DNA of 44,576 nt from Bradyrhizobium sp. STM 3843 (GCF_000239815.1 NZ_CAFK01000190.1:1-44576), one strand, 5' to 3'; counted from the stretch's first letter, positions 1 to 8,357 are shown. Numbers and translations are program-made. Notes: generated from the letters alone by a model not told the origin.

Positions 1-445
1 CGGAAATCGTGGTTGTCTATCGAGATCCCGCCTCATGCAGAGGGACGTACGCGTCGTCACGATACGTGGAGGTGGGCTGCGATGGACGTGAGGGAGCCAG
101 TGGACGACTGGCGCTTGCACGGACGGTCAAGTCGTATGGTCCTGGCATCCCGACGCTGATGTCGCGCTGATGCGATAAGCATCATGCGCAATACGGTGAC
201 CAGAAAGCCCGGCGCACCGGGGAGAGTACGAAGCAGCCGTTAAAACCATTCGCGCAGGGAGGGCCGGGTTGAATCGGCCGAACCTGTGGTGACTGCCGCC
301 TGCTTATTTTTCTGCAGGCGGGCCATGGGTGAGGTCTTCACCCGGCCTTCCCTGCGCCCTCGCTCTTAGAGGGTCCCGATCATGAGTCACTCGGACGCGT
401 CAGCGTCGCGAGAACGCGAGACTGTGTTTGTATGCGAAACAAGCA
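1..445 (-). repeat. Interspersed repeat, copy 1 (truncated by left edge)
   Basis: Read on the minus strand, this stretch aligns with 28715-29225 on the plus strand. Shared blocks include the GCGCAGGG-bounded core (252-357), an upstream block around the end of a GC-rich Ser/Arg-like low-complexity segment (about 370-440), and downstream blocks containing GCCAGGACCA and ATGAGGCGGGAT followed by GACAACCAC near positions 5-40. Similarity is patchy, with strongly conserved islands separated by diverged spacers. The open frames that cross it are explained by the repeat and are not called as genes. It continues beyond the window start. From memory, similar elements are common between genes in Bradyrhizobium, but I could not search for this. 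Confidence 0.75.
252..357 (-). other. Structured core of repeat copy 1
   Basis: On the minus strand the two ends, GCGCAGGGAAGGCCGGGT and ACCCGGCCCTCCCTGCGC, can close an 18-position outer stem with a single A-C mismatch. Inside lie a hairpin GGGTGA/TCACCC and a hairpin CCGCCTGC/GCAGGCGG with an A-rich loop, followed by a conserved unpaired TCACCACAGGT segment. The equivalent core in copy 2 is 28811-28913. At stem position 11 the pair is G-C here and T-A in copy 2, a compensatory change. This suggests that a fold in RNA or a cruciform is maintained. Whether it is transcribed cannot be told from the sequence. Confidence 0.6.
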
Positions 446-469
446 GCGCCACCGTCGGCTCTCATGTGC

Positions 470-580
470 CGCGCACGCGGAGCATCCAGTACGCCGCGAC
501 TCCTCGGTGGATCACTGGTGCGCTGGACTACGGGATCATCCGGTCAAGCCGGGCGACGGCGGGAGCAAGAAGCGCCGGCA
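470..580. repeat. REP-like palindromic intergenic sequence
   Basis: The stretch contains an imperfect palindrome of the form GGATCATCCGGTCAAGCCGG (533-552), preceded by a block with CATCCAGTACGCCGCG. Short palindromes of the GGATC...CCGGTCAAGCCGGGCGA type are familiar from intergenic regions of Bradyrhizobium and relatives, and that resemblance is from memory only. Together with repeat copy 1 it accounts for most of the non-coding DNA to the left of the first gene at 630. Confidence 0.35.
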
Positions 581-629
581 GGTCAAACGAGACACTGCGT
601 CTCAGGCACGTCCTGACCCAAATCCCCCG

Positions 630-887
630 TCACAGGAGCTTGGCCTGGACAAACAGCGTGCGCACCGCGTTGGTAGCCTGCACGGTCATGATCGCGTTAT
701 CGGCCGCCGCCTGCAGCGCGGTCATGGCCTGGTCATGCAAGGACTTGAACTCCATCCACTCGACCGCGCTGACGCTCGTGAGGAACTGATGAGCCTGCCC
801 CACCGTCGAGATCGCGGTCGATCTTCCATTGACCTTGATGTTGAAGGTGGTGCGCAACCGCGTTTCCGAGCTTGCCGGATCGTTCAT
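630..887 (-). CDS. DUF982 family small protein
   Basis: An 85-residue soluble protein that resembles DUF982 proteins, small cytoplasmic proteins abundant in rhizobia and of unknown function. The match is in the order of parts: a short beta-rich N-terminal half with a Val/Ile-rich strand, then a block ending in WMEF, then a helix of the type 'H..AM.AL..A.....T...A...F..A' (about residues 48-83). The chosen ATG at 887 sits seven bases after GGAG; an ATG two codons upstream (893) lies almost on top of that ribosome binding site and is less likely. It stands alone between the repeat on its left and the DUF2778 gene, which is on the same strand 66 bp upstream. Family call by eye; role unknown. Confidence 0.6.
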   Translation of the reverse strand: MNDPASSETRLRTTFNIKVNGRSTAISTVGQAHQFLTSVSAVEWMEFKSLHDQAMTALQAAADNAIMTVQATNAVRTLFVQAKLL

Positions 888-953
888 CGGCATGCTCCAG
901 GATGGGCGCCGGAAACGAGCGCCGCGGTCGCGCAGAGGCGCAGCAAAGCGTTG

Positions 954-1988
954 CTACTCCGACTTCAAGGCGGTCTTGGTGAGGGTGGCGCCGTCGAGCC
1001 TGGTCACGACTATGAGACGGCTGAACTCACCGTCATCATAGGCCTTCAGGAAGCGCTCATAGTTCCTGATCGACACACAGCCGTTGGAGTCGCCGTCGGG
1101 ACCGAGCATGTAACTGTGGGTGAGCAGGCCGACGCGCCCGAGTGTCGAGCCCTCGACTGCCGTCATGCGCAAGGCGCGGACGCCGTGAAACAGCTTTTCG
1201 CGCGGCTTGAGGTCGTAAGTCGCCGGCGGGGTGGCGCCCACCATGCGCTGGTTGACGTGATCAGGGTCGTCGCGCAGACCGCCCATACCGGAATGCGCCT
1301 CGAGGCCGATGCCCGAGGGCAGATAGACCATCTTTGCCGTGATGTCGTAGACCGCGGTCTGCCGGTCATAGCCGAGGGCTGCGAGGTCAACACCGGCGCG
1401 AATACCGCTGTCCGGCGTCAGCGAGGCGAGCTTGGACGGGCTCGGCAGGAGGTCGGACAGCTTCTGCAGGAAGGAGCGGTCGTCCACGCGCCCGCCGACG
1501 TCGCCAGGATTGGCCGACGCCAGCAGCGTCGGCAGGTTGGCAGCGGCCGGTCGCGGCCGTGGCAGCGGCACGCCGGGCGCCGGCATCGCGACCGTGGTCC
1601 CTTCGGTCAGGGTCGGCCGCCAGTCGTTGCTAGCGGCATCGCCCGACATGGGATCGCGCGATCCCATTCCTTTCACCAGCGCGGCGCGCGCATCGAGCAG
1701 CTGGGTATCGATGCCGCGCGAGGCGAAACGGTCGAGCGCCCGGATGGCGTCTTTTTCCGAATAGGCGGTGGCGGACGCAGCCGCGGGCGCGAAACGCGAT
1801 TCGAACGAGATCGGAGCGGCAGTCGGGATTGCAGCCGCCGCAAGCGGCGCCTGGTCGGCATCGGCGCCGATCCAGGCGGCGGCCCCTGCGGAGATGGCGA
1901 GCGCAGCCAGCAACAGCGCGACCACTTCGGAACGCCCGAACCGATCACGCGTCAGCAGCACGTCTACACCTGCTTCGTCGGAAGCCAT
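954..1988 (-). CDS. DUF2778 (Tlde1-like) membrane-anchored amidase/L,D-transpeptidase-like protein
   Basis: 344 residues from the chosen ATG. A hydrophobic helix near residues 20-38 would anchor or export it; a long Ala/Pro-rich linker follows, then a C-terminal DUF2778 domain. The domain carries THSYMLGPDG (His about 291) followed by SNGCVSI (Cys about 304), the His/Cys arrangement shared with YkuD-type L,D-transpeptidases and Tlde1 peptidoglycan amidases. It is therefore probably periplasmic and acts on peptidoglycan. The frame stays open upstream to 2114, but the extra 42 residues are unlike a protein start and the signal anchor fits the inner ATG. Tlde1 itself is a type VI effector; no type VI genes lie nearby, so a housekeeping cell-wall role is more likely here. 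Confidence 0.8.
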   Translation of the reverse strand: MASDEAGVDVLLTRDRFGRSEVVALLLAALAISAGAAAWIGADADQAPLAAAAIPTAAPISFESRFAPAAASATAYSEKDAIRALDRFASRGIDTQLLDARAALVKGMGSRDPMSGDAASNDWRPTLTEGTTVAMPAPGVPLPRPRPAAANLPTLLASANPGDVGGRVDDRSFLQKLSDLLPSPSKLASLTPDSGIRAGVDLAALGYDRQTAVYDITAKMVYLPSGIGLEAHSGMGGLRDDPDHVNQRMVGATPPATYDLKPREKLFHGVRALRMTAVEGSTLGRVGLLTHSYMLGPDGDSNGCVSIRNYERFLKAYDDGEFSRLIVVTRLDGATLTKTALKSE

Positions 1989-2223
1989 CGCGACCCCAGT
2001 GTACTCCCATCGGTCCACCCTACCAGGCAACCGACCCCATGGGAGATTCGACCCGTTTTGACATAGGAAGGACAAGAGTGCGGCATAATCTAGACCAAGA
2101 CCACCCCAAACCACGGAAACTTGCCGAAGTGATGGACAGGGGTCAGCGGCCGATCAGCTCCGTCTTCACCGCGATCACCCTGGAAACTCCTTTTAACCCA
2201 AAGGCTTGGAGCCGGACCTGAGC

Positions 2224-2646
2224 ATGCTCGCATTTGACCTGGACCGCTTTGTGGCGGCACAAGACCCGCTTTATTCACAAGTGGTCGCAGAGCTTGCCGC
2301 CGGCCACAAGCAAAGCCACTGGATGTGGTTCATCTTCCCGCAGCTGGCAGGTCTCGGCTTCTCCGCCATGGCCCAGCGCTATGCGATCGGCTCGCGTGCG
2401 GAAGCCGAGGCCTATCTCGCCCACCCCGTTCTCGGACCGCGTCTGGTCGAGTGCACCCGACTCGTCGTCGAGGTGAGCGGCAAGAGCATTCACACTATTC
2501 TGGGCTCTCCGGACGACATGAAATTCCGCTCGTCGATGACGCTGTTCGATGCGGTCTCGGATCAACCGCTCTTCGCGCAAGCGCTCGACAAATACTATGA
2601 GGGCGAGAAAGATCAGGCGACGCTGGACATTCTCGGCCGGATATAG
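2224..2646 (+). CDS. DUF1810 family protein
   Basis: A 140-residue soluble protein. It opens with the family's typical start (LDRFVAAQDPLY), followed by the family hallmark HWMWFIFPQL at about residues 32-41 and a conserved LGSPDDMKFRSSMTLF segment at about 94-109. DUF1810 proteins are short single-domain proteins of unknown biochemical function, and the length fits the family. A TTG at 2206 would add six residues, but the ATG at 2224 matches the usual family N-terminus. It is transcribed away from the DUF2778 gene and toward the PsiF-repeat gene, 163 bp downstream. Family call is firm; function unknown. Confidence 0.85.
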   Translation: MLAFDLDRFVAAQDPLYSQVVAELAAGHKQSHWMWFIFPQLAGLGFSAMAQRYAIGSRAEAEAYLAHPVLGPRLVECTRLVVEVSGKSIHTILGSPDDMKFRSSMTLFDAVSDQPLFAQALDKYYEGEKDQATLDILGRI

Positions 2647-2809
2647 CGCTGGTCCTGCGCTTCAGCTTTGCGACGCAGCGACGAACGCGCAGAGGACCGT
2701 GATGGAGCAACGACACGATATTTCGGGTGACAGAAGCACAACTGAGCTTGATCGCGCCAAGATTTGGGGGTCCGATCCACGCGTTATTAGTCCCAAGGGA
2801 GACATGCCC

Positions 2810-3055
2810 ATGAGAAAACTGTTTCTGGTTGCTGCGCTTGCCACCTTCGCGGCCGGGTCCGCTTTCGCTCAGGATACCTGCGAGACCAAGGCGGTCGGCA
2901 AGGATGGCAAGCCACTCGCCGGTGCTGCCAAGACCTCTTTCATGAAGAAGTGCATGGCCGACGCGTGCGAAACCAAGGCGGTCGGCTCCGACGGCAAGAA
3001 GCTCGCCGGCGCCGCCAAGACCTCCTTCATGAAGAAGTGCGAAGCCGGCGGCTAA
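2810..3055 (+). CDS. PsiF-repeat secreted protein
   Basis: 81 residues: a signal peptide (MRKLFL start, hydrophobic stretch, AFA cleavage before Gln21) and two near-identical repeats. Each repeat has the pattern CETKAVG.DGK.LAGAAKTSFMKKC (residues 24-48 and 53-77), so the mature protein is essentially two PsiF repeats with paired cysteines. PsiF of E. coli is a small phosphate-starvation-induced periplasmic protein of unknown mechanism; phosphate control cannot be assumed here. The start is decided by the ribosome binding site: AAGGGAG ends two bases before the ATG at 2804 but eight before the ATG at 2810. A stem-loop terminator (3074-3105) follows. Confidence 0.9.
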   Translation: MRKLFLVAALATFAAGSAFAQDTCETKAVGKDGKPLAGAAKTSFMKKCMADACETKAVGSDGKKLAGAAKTSFMKKCEAGG

Positions 3056-3073
3056 GGTCGCCTATGACACAAA

Positions 3074-3105
3074 GATGGTCCCTACCAATCGCGGCGGGGA
3101 CCATC
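3074..3105. terminator. Bidirectional hairpin between psiF-type gene and ABC-F gene
   Basis: Perfect 9-bp inverted repeat GATGGTCCC / GGGACCATC around a 14-base loop, between two convergent genes. The minus-strand side is followed by CTTTGT, a weak T-tract, so it may serve mainly the ABC-F gene. Confidence 0.6.
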
Positions 3106-3148
3106 GAAACGGGTTGAATGGAGAGGGAAAGAGAAAGAGGCGCGCTGG

Positions 3149-4771
3149 TCAGCTGCGCAAGCCGGGGGCCTCGTGTCCGCTGCGCGTGACATATTCGGTG
3201 TAGCCGCCGCCATATTGGTGGATGCCGTCCGGCGTCAGCTCGAGCACGCGGTTCGACAGCGCCGCGAGAAAATGCCGGTCGTGCGAGACGAACAGCATCG
3301 TGCCTTCGAAATCCCCAAGAGCCGTGATCAGCATCTCCTTGGTCGCCATGTCCAAATGGTTGGTCGGCTCGTCCAGGACCAGGAAGTTCGGCGGGTCGTA
3401 GAGCATCTTGGCCATCACCAGCCGCGCCTTCTCGCCGCCCGACAGCACCCGGCATTTCTTCTCGACATCGTCGCCGGAGAAGCCGAAGCAGCCGGCCAGC
3501 GCGCGCAGCGAGCCCTGCCCGGCTTGCGGGAAGGAATCTTCCAACGACTGGAACACCGTGCGGTCGCCATCGAGCAGGTCCATCGCATGCTGGGCGAAAT
3601 AGCCCATCTTGACGCTGCCGCCGACCGTCACCGCGCCATTGTCCGGCTCGGCCGCGCCAGCGACGAGCTTCAGCAGCGTCGACTTGCCGGCGCCGTTGAT
3701 GCCCATGACGCACCAGCGCTCCCTGCGGCGGATCATGAAGTCAAGGCCGTCATAGATCCGGCGGCTGCCATAGCTCTTGTGGACGTTCTTGAGCGCGACG
3801 ACGTCCTCGCCAGAACGCGGCGCCGGCTGGAATTCGAACGCCACCGTCTGGCGGCGCTTTGGCGGCTCGACCCGCTCGATCTTGTCGAGTTTCTTGACCC
3901 GGCTCTGCACCTGGGCGGCATGCGACGCCCGCGCCTTGAAGCGCTCGATGAACTTGATCTCCTTGGCGAGCATGGCCTGCTGACGCTCATACTGCGCCTG
4001 CTGCTGCTTCTCGTTCAGCGCCCGCTGCTGCTCATAGAATTCATAATTTCCGGAATAGGTCGTGAGCTGGCCGGCGTCGATCTCGACCACCTTTCCGATG
4101 ATGCGGTTGATGAACTCGCGATCATGCGAGGTCATCAAGAGCGCGCCCTCGTAGCCTTTGAGGAATTGCTCCAGCCAGATCAGGCTCTCCAGATCGAGAT
4201 GGTTGCTCGGCTCGTCCAACAGCATCACGTCTGGACGCATCAAGAGGATGCGCGCCAGCGCCACCCGCATCTTCCAGCCGCCGGACAAGGCGCCGACATC
4301 CTTGTCCATCATCTCCTCGGAAAAACCGAGGCCGGCCAGCGCCTCCCGCGCGCGGCTCTCCAGCGCATAGCCGTCGAGCTCCTCGAACCGCGCCAGCACC
4401 TCGCCATAGCGGGCGATGATCTCGTCCATCTGGTCTGCCTGGTCGGGATCGGCCATCGCCGCCTCGAGCTGCTTCAGCTCGCTCGCAACCGCCGACACGG
4501 GACCCGCGCCGTCCATCACTTCGGCCACAGCACTGCGGCCGGACATCTCACCGACGTCCTGGCTGAAATAACCGATGGAGATGCCGCGATCGACCGCGAC
4601 CTGGCCCTCGTCGGGCTGCTCCTGGCCCGCGATCATGCGGAACAGGGTGGTCTTGCCGGCGCCGTTCGGGCCGACAAGGCCGATTTTTTCGCCCCTTTGC
4701 AGGGCGGCGGAGGCTTCGATGAAGAGGATCTGGTGGCCGACTTGCTTGCTGACGTTATCGAGGCGGATCAT
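3149..4771 (-). CDS. ABC-F family ATPase
   Basis: 540 residues with two complete ABC domains and no membrane segments, the ABC-F architecture of ribosome-associated ATPases (EttA, Uup, YheS, YbiT types). Domain 1 has Walker A GPNGAGKTT (34-42), signature LSGGW (162-166) and Walker B LLDEPSNHLD (184-193). Domain 2 has Walker A GINGAGKST (357-365), signature LSGGEKARL (443-451) and Walker B LDEPTNHLD. Between them is a charged, Gln/Lys/Arg-rich linker (about 245-305), the position of the P-site tRNA interaction motif. Members bind the ribosome E site and modulate translation or resistance. The subtype is not clear by eye. Monocistronic, ending at the shared terminator at 3074-3105. Confidence 0.93.
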   Translation of the reverse strand: MIRLDNVSKQVGHQILFIEASAALQRGEKIGLVGPNGAGKTTLFRMIAGQEQPDEGQVAVDRGISIGYFSQDVGEMSGRSAVAEVMDGAGPVSAVASELKQLEAAMADPDQADQMDEIIARYGEVLARFEELDGYALESRAREALAGLGFSEEMMDKDVGALSGGWKMRVALARILLMRPDVMLLDEPSNHLDLESLIWLEQFLKGYEGALLMTSHDREFINRIIGKVVEIDAGQLTTYSGNYEFYEQQRALNEKQQQAQYERQQAMLAKEIKFIERFKARASHAAQVQSRVKKLDKIERVEPPKRRQTVAFEFQPAPRSGEDVVALKNVHKSYGSRRIYDGLDFMIRRRERWCVMGINGAGKSTLLKLVAGAAEPDNGAVTVGGSVKMGYFAQHAMDLLDGDRTVFQSLEDSFPQAGQGSLRALAGCFGFSGDDVEKKCRVLSGGEKARLVMAKMLYDPPNFLVLDEPTNHLDMATKEMLITALGDFEGTMLFVSHDRHFLAALSNRVLELTPDGIHQYGGGYTEYVTRSGHEAPGLRS

Positions 4772-4855
4772 AAGGGCTCAAAGCGTGGACGCGTTGGCGC
4801 CGCTCTTAATCCATGCCGCCCACGGTTGGAAGGCGCTTTCTCTGCGCCTCCGCCC

Positions 4856-5317
4856 TTACCGCTTGCCGGACTGCCGGAAAACCTGATTGGAAAACGGGTT
4901 TTCCGTGGGAACGCGGATCATGACAAAGCTGCGCTCCATGGAGCCGTGGCAGGCGTTGCAGCCATCGGTGAGATCGCCGACCGCCTTGGCAAAGCGCTTG
5001 TTATCCTTCGCATCGATCGAATCGGAAATCGCCTGAATAGGCGTCATCATGGTCGTGACGTTACTGACGGGGATTCCGGTATAGAGCACGGCCGCTTCCG
5101 CAAGCGCCGTCTTGAGCTGGCTCAGCTCGTACGCGGCGAGCGGCCAGTTCTGCGCCTGGCCCGCAAACCACAGCTTGGCATGGCGAACCTGAATGCGAGT
5201 CATCATGTCGCTCAGCCGCGGCGCGTTGGCGGGCGTGTCGAGCCCGGATTGCCCGAGAGCCAACGGGACCACACCGCAGGCAACCACCAGGCCACCAACC
5301 CATCCACGCCATTTCAT
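4856..5317 (-). CDS. Cytochrome c' type (class II) periplasmic c-type cytochrome
   Basis: 153 residues. An N-terminal signal peptide (MKWRGWVGGLVVACGV..., cleavage near ALG-QS) is followed by a largely helical domain with a single heme-binding motif CNACH about 30 residues from the C-terminus. One C-terminal CxxCH on a helical protein of this size is the layout of class II cytochromes (cytochrome c'), which bind heme in a four-helix bundle and handle electrons or NO in the periplasm. The start is supported by GGGGAAG a few bases upstream; the frame is open to 5419, but that extension is Cys/Arg-rich and lacks a leader. The axial ligand cannot be judged by eye. Confidence 0.75.
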   Translation of the reverse strand: MKWRGWVGGLVVACGVVPLALGQSGLDTPANAPRLSDMMTRIQVRHAKLWFAGQAQNWPLAAYELSQLKTALAEAAVLYTGIPVSNVTTMMTPIQAISDSIDAKDNKRFAKAVGDLTDGCNACHGSMERSFVMIRVPTENPFSNQVFRQSGKR

Positions 5318-5458
5318 CCGACTTCCCCATTTCTTGCACGCCGCGCAGCATCGCGGGTGCGACCATGCCACAGAAGAGCATCTAGCGCACAGCCAAGGGC
5401 GCCCTTTGCGCTTGATCAAAGTCGCACAAAGGCTGCGCTCACGACCATGAGAGCCCCT

Positions 5459-6289
5459 CTAGAAGCACAGATTGCTGACGAGATTGCCCCGCTTGTCCTT
5501 CAGAACGTACGGGCATTCCAGCCGCTTGAGCGCCTTCTTGGCATCCTCGTCGCCAAGATCAGCCGCGCGCTGGTAGTAGGTCTTGGCGAGATCACGGTCC
5601 TTCGCGCCGCCGCGTCCCTCCTCCGCGAAGGCCCCCATCCGCTCCAGCGCGCCAGGATGATTTTGTGCCGCCGCCTTCTCGAACATCGCTCGCGCGGCCG
5701 CCTCATCCTGCGGACCGCCCTTGCCGTCCGCCAGCATCAAACCGAGCTGATACTGTGCTTCGGCATTGGTCTCGGCGGCCTTCGCAAGCAGATCGCGCGC
5801 ATGGGCCGGATCGGCCGCGGACGTGCTGGCGCCGCCGAGCGCCGCGAGGTTGCTGACCCCGCGCGGGTTGCCAGCCTCCGCCGCGCGTTCGAACAACTTG
5901 CGCGCCTGCGCCTCGTCCCTGGCTACGCCTGCGCCCGTCGCGTAGAGCACGCCGAGCTCCACCATCGCGGAGGTCGCGCCTTTATCGGCGGCCTTGCGCC
6001 ATGCCACGATCGCTTCCCTCATCTGCTTGCCGGCCGCGTAGGCGCGGCCAAGCTCGAACAGCGCGCGCCGCGAACCGTTCGAGGCCTGTTTGCAGAACCT
6101 GATCGCGGTCGGAACATCCGCGGGTGCGATCTCGGTCACGCCTTTGACGTCGGCCGGTTTGTCGGGATCGGATGGATCGGCTGCGATGCGATCGCACAGC
6201 ACGAGATCGGCCGATTGCGCATGCACGCCGGATGGCGTGGACGTGAACGCCAGAACCGCAAAGCCGAGGACAGGAAAGAGCTTTCTCAT
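5459..6289 (-). CDS. Secreted Sel1-like repeat (SLR/TPR-type) protein
   Basis: About 276 residues. A signal peptide (MRKLFPVLGFAVLAF..., cleavage after VHA-Q) precedes at least four or five Sel1-like repeats of the form 'A...LG.LYA.G.GV..D...A...F..AA..G...A'. Examples are AMVELGVLYATGAGVARDEA, AQYQLGLMLADGKGGPQDEA and ALERMGAFAEEGRGGAKDRD. SLR arrays are alpha-helical solenoids used as protein-interaction scaffolds, often in the envelope of alphaproteobacteria. The C-terminus ends with a short Cys-containing tail. An ATG seven codons upstream (6310) is possible, but the leader fits the inner ATG. It lies downstream of the GrlR-domain gene on the same strand with 84 bp between them. Confidence 0.8.
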   Translation of the reverse strand: MRKLFPVLGFAVLAFTSTPSGVHAQSADLVLCDRIAADPSDPDKPADVKGVTEIAPADVPTAIRFCKQASNGSRRALFELGRAYAAGKQMREAIVAWRKAADKGATSAMVELGVLYATGAGVARDEAQARKLFERAAEAGNPRGVSNLAALGGASTSAADPAHARDLLAKAAETNAEAQYQLGLMLADGKGGPQDEAAARAMFEKAAAQNHPGALERMGAFAEEGRGGAKDRDLAKTYYQRAADLGDEDAKKALKRLECPYVLKDKRGNLVSNLCF

Positions 6290-6373
6290 GGCGCGAAGGT
6301 GCGGCGGCACGCCGGCAAATTCAAGCGCGATCGTAGCACTCTCGACGCGCAGGTGCGGGGACGGCTTCCAGCC

Positions 6374-7105
6374 TCACGCCCGCTGCAGCAGCCTCAGTGC
6401 GGCCCTCAGACGCAAGCTCCGTTTGCCGGCCAGTGCCGTCGCCTCCAGCTGCGCTCCCGCCTCATCGCAGGTCCCGGAAAAGCCGATCCCGACCTCATGG
6501 CCTCCGAAGATCAGGTCAACACCGCGGGCCGGCGAATGCTCCTGGTTGAGGATCTGCCCCTTCCAACGGCCGTGTCCGGACGTATAGCTGCCGAGGTAAT
6601 AGAAGTAATTGTCGCCACCCAGAATACGCCCGTCGAGCAGCAGCATGACTCCCGACAGACCGCCATCGACCCCGTCGAGCAGCCGAATGTGAATGGAATA
6701 GAGGCCGTTGACGATGCCCGCCTCGCTCGGCATGGCGTCGGTCGCAAATGGCTGGTCCTCGACCGGGGTCAAGGTCGATTTAAACGGCACGCCCGGCAGC
6801 TCATCGAGTTCGCCGGCGAAACGGTAAAGGCTGCCGTCCGGCCAGCCGCGGGCTCGCAATGTTGCCTCGTCGGTGCCCGCCATCGCTGGAAAGGTCGGGT
6901 CGGGATTATGCCGGCTCGTCCTGATGACGATCGCCACCTCGTCGTGGCTCTCTTCAAAAAGGCCGATATGGGCGAAGGCCGAACTGCCGCCGAGCATCTT
7001 GCCGTCCCGCGCATACATCACGCCGCGGCCGGGTGTCGGCCCGAGCTGGAACCTGCTCGTATAGAATCCCCTCAACACAGCCGTGTCCCCTTGCCGGCTG
7101 GACAT
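6374..7105 (-). CDS. Protein with two GrlR-like domains
   Basis: 243 residues with two related halves. Each begins with a G(F/L)Y strand and contains an (R/G)VM...DG(K/R)(M/I)LGG segment followed by an aromatic-rich strand: residues about 13-50 and about 135-175. The second half ends with FGGHEVGIGFSGTCDEAGAQ. This matches the GrlR-type beta-barrel fold, known from the negative regulator of type III secretion GrlR and from many uncharacterised rhizobial proteins. The duplication is seen directly; the family name is from recognition. A good ribosome binding site (AGGAG, six bases before the ATG) supports the start. No type III genes are present. The protein lies just downstream of glnII but beyond its terminators. 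Confidence 0.7.
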   Translation of the reverse strand: MSSRQGDTAVLRGFYTSRFQLGPTPGRGVMYARDGKMLGGSSAFAHIGLFEESHDEVAIVIRTSRHNPDPTFPAMAGTDEATLRARGWPDGSLYRFAGELDELPGVPFKSTLTPVEDQPFATDAMPSEAGIVNGLYSIHIRLLDGVDGGLSGVMLLLDGRILGGDNYFYYLGSYTSGHGRWKGQILNQEHSPARGVDLIFGGHEVGIGFSGTCDEAGAQLEATALAGKRSLRLRAALRLLQRA

Positions 7106-7160
7106 CGCATTCTCCTGGTTAGCACGGTCGGCAAAGCGAGGGAAAGCGCCTCCAAAGCGA

Positions 7161-7222
7161 ATGATCCGCCAGAGCGTTCGAGCTCTGACGGATCATCGCG
7201 GAGAACCCCCTGCCCCGGGGGT
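7161..7222 (-). terminator. Tandem hairpins after glnII
   Basis: Two stem-loops follow the glnII stop on the minus strand. The first is ACCCCC/GGGGGT (7205-7222). The second is a longer one with arms ATGATCCG (7161-7168) and CGGATCAT (7189-7196), plus an inner AGAGC/GCTCT. There is no long T-run, so termination strength is inferred only from the stems. Confidence 0.6.
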
Positions 7223-7237
7223 CGTGACGTTACGACC

Positions 7238-8272
7238 TTACGCCGCCGCTTTGGCGCCGGTCGGAACCGTGGAGATCGTCTTCAGGACCTGGGACGCGAT
7301 CTGGTAGGGGTCGCCCTGCGAATTCGGGCGGCGGTCTTCCAGATAACCCTTGTAGCCATTGTTGACGAAGGAGTGCGGCACGCGGATCGAGGCGCCGCGG
7401 TCAGCAACACCCCAGCTGAAAGTGTCGATCGAGGCGGTCTCATGCTTGCCGGTCAGGCGCATGTGGTTGTCCGGACCGTACACCGCGATGTGGTCGGCAC
7501 GGGCCTCCTTGAACGCATCCATCAGCTTCTCGAAGTACTCCTTGCCGCCGACTTCGCGCATGTGCTTGGTCGAGAAGTTGCAGTGCATGCCCGAGCCGTT
7601 CCAGTCGGTGTCGCCGAGCGGCTTGCAGTGGAACTCGATATCCACGCCGTACTTCTCAGCCAGGCGCAGCATCAGATAGCGGGCGATCCACATCTGGTCC
7701 GCCGCGGTACGCGAGCCCTTGCCGAAGATCTGGAATTCCCACTGGCCCTTCGCCACTTCGGCATTGATGCCTTCGTGGTTGATTCCGGCCGCGAGGCAGA
7801 GGTCGAGATGCTCTTCGACCATCTTGCGGGCGATGTCGCCGACGAATTTGTAGCCGACGCCGGTGTAGTACGGACCCTGCGGAGCCGGATAGCCATACTC
7901 CGGGAAGCCGAGCGGACGGCCGTCCTTATAGAAGAAGTACTCCTGCTCGAAGCCGAACCACGCGTCGGGATCGTCGAGGATAGTCGCGCGCGAGTTCGAC
8001 GGATGCGGGGTCTTGCCGTCCGGCATCATCACTTCGCACATCACCAGCACGCCGTTGGTGCGGGCAGCGTCCGGGAAAACCGCAACCGGCTTCAGCACGC
8101 AGTCGGAGCTATGGCCTTCGGCCTGCATCGTCGACGAGCCGTCAAAGCCCCAAAGAGGCAGCTGTTCCAGGGTCGGAAAGGAGGAAAATTCCTTGATCTG
8201 AGTCTTGCCGCGCAAATTGGGCACCGGCTTGTATCCGTCGAGCCAGATGTACTCGAGCTTGTATTTCGTCAT
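7238..8272 (-). CDS. glnII: Glutamine synthetase type II (GlnII)
   Basis: ATP-dependent ligation of ammonia to glutamate to give glutamine, the main cytoplasmic ammonia-assimilation step. The protein has exactly 344 residues, the usual size of rhizobial GSII and much shorter than GSI. It shows the eukaryotic-type hallmarks: WGFDGSS (41-47), FGFEQEYFF (106-114), the GINHEGINAEVAKGQWEFQIF block, NGSGMH and the ATP-binding DRGASIRVPHSF near the C-terminus. It lacks the adenylylation loop of GSI, so control is at expression level. The ATG at 8272 follows AGAGAGG by five bases; an upstream in-frame start at 8308 would add 12 residues not found in the family. A sigma-54 element lies at 8358-8375, as expected for NtrC-controlled glnII in rhizobia. 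Confidence 0.97.
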   Translation of the reverse strand: MTKYKLEYIWLDGYKPVPNLRGKTQIKEFSSFPTLEQLPLWGFDGSSTMQAEGHSSDCVLKPVAVFPDAARTNGVLVMCEVMMPDGKTPHPSNSRATILDDPDAWFGFEQEYFFYKDGRPLGFPEYGYPAPQGPYYTGVGYKFVGDIARKMVEEHLDLCLAAGINHEGINAEVAKGQWEFQIFGKGSRTAADQMWIARYLMLRLAEKYGVDIEFHCKPLGDTDWNGSGMHCNFSTKHMREVGGKEYFEKLMDAFKEARADHIAVYGPDNHMRLTGKHETASIDTFSWGVADRGASIRVPHSFVNNGYKGYLEDRRPNSQGDPYQIASQVLKTISTVPTGAKAAA

Positions 8273-8357
8273 TGAGCCTCTCTGTCTAATCGAAAGGTGG
8301 GAGCGCAAAAATCGAGCGCACCCCGCTTACCCGGCCACGATCGGCCAGCGCACTCTT

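Noticed and set aside
382..789. Plus-strand frame MSHSDASASR... near the left edge
   Set aside because: It starts inside repeat copy 1 and then runs antisense to the DUF982 gene; no ribosome binding site.
432..2066. Plus-strand open frame opposite DUF982 and DUF2778 genes
   Set aside because: Arg/Gly-rich product without domains; the minus strand has recognised families with sensible starts.
2056..2094. TTGACA followed by TAATCT, resembling a sigma-70 promoter
   Set aside because: The spacer is 22 bases, too long; at the proper spacing no -10 is present.
3173..8275. A plus-strand open frame of about 1700 codons
   Set aside because: It is antisense to five well-supported minus-strand genes and their spacers (ABC-F, cytochrome, Sel1, GrlR-like, glnII), its product is low-complexity Arg/Ala/Leu/His-rich, and no domain is visible. 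Long antisense frames are common in GC-rich DNA.
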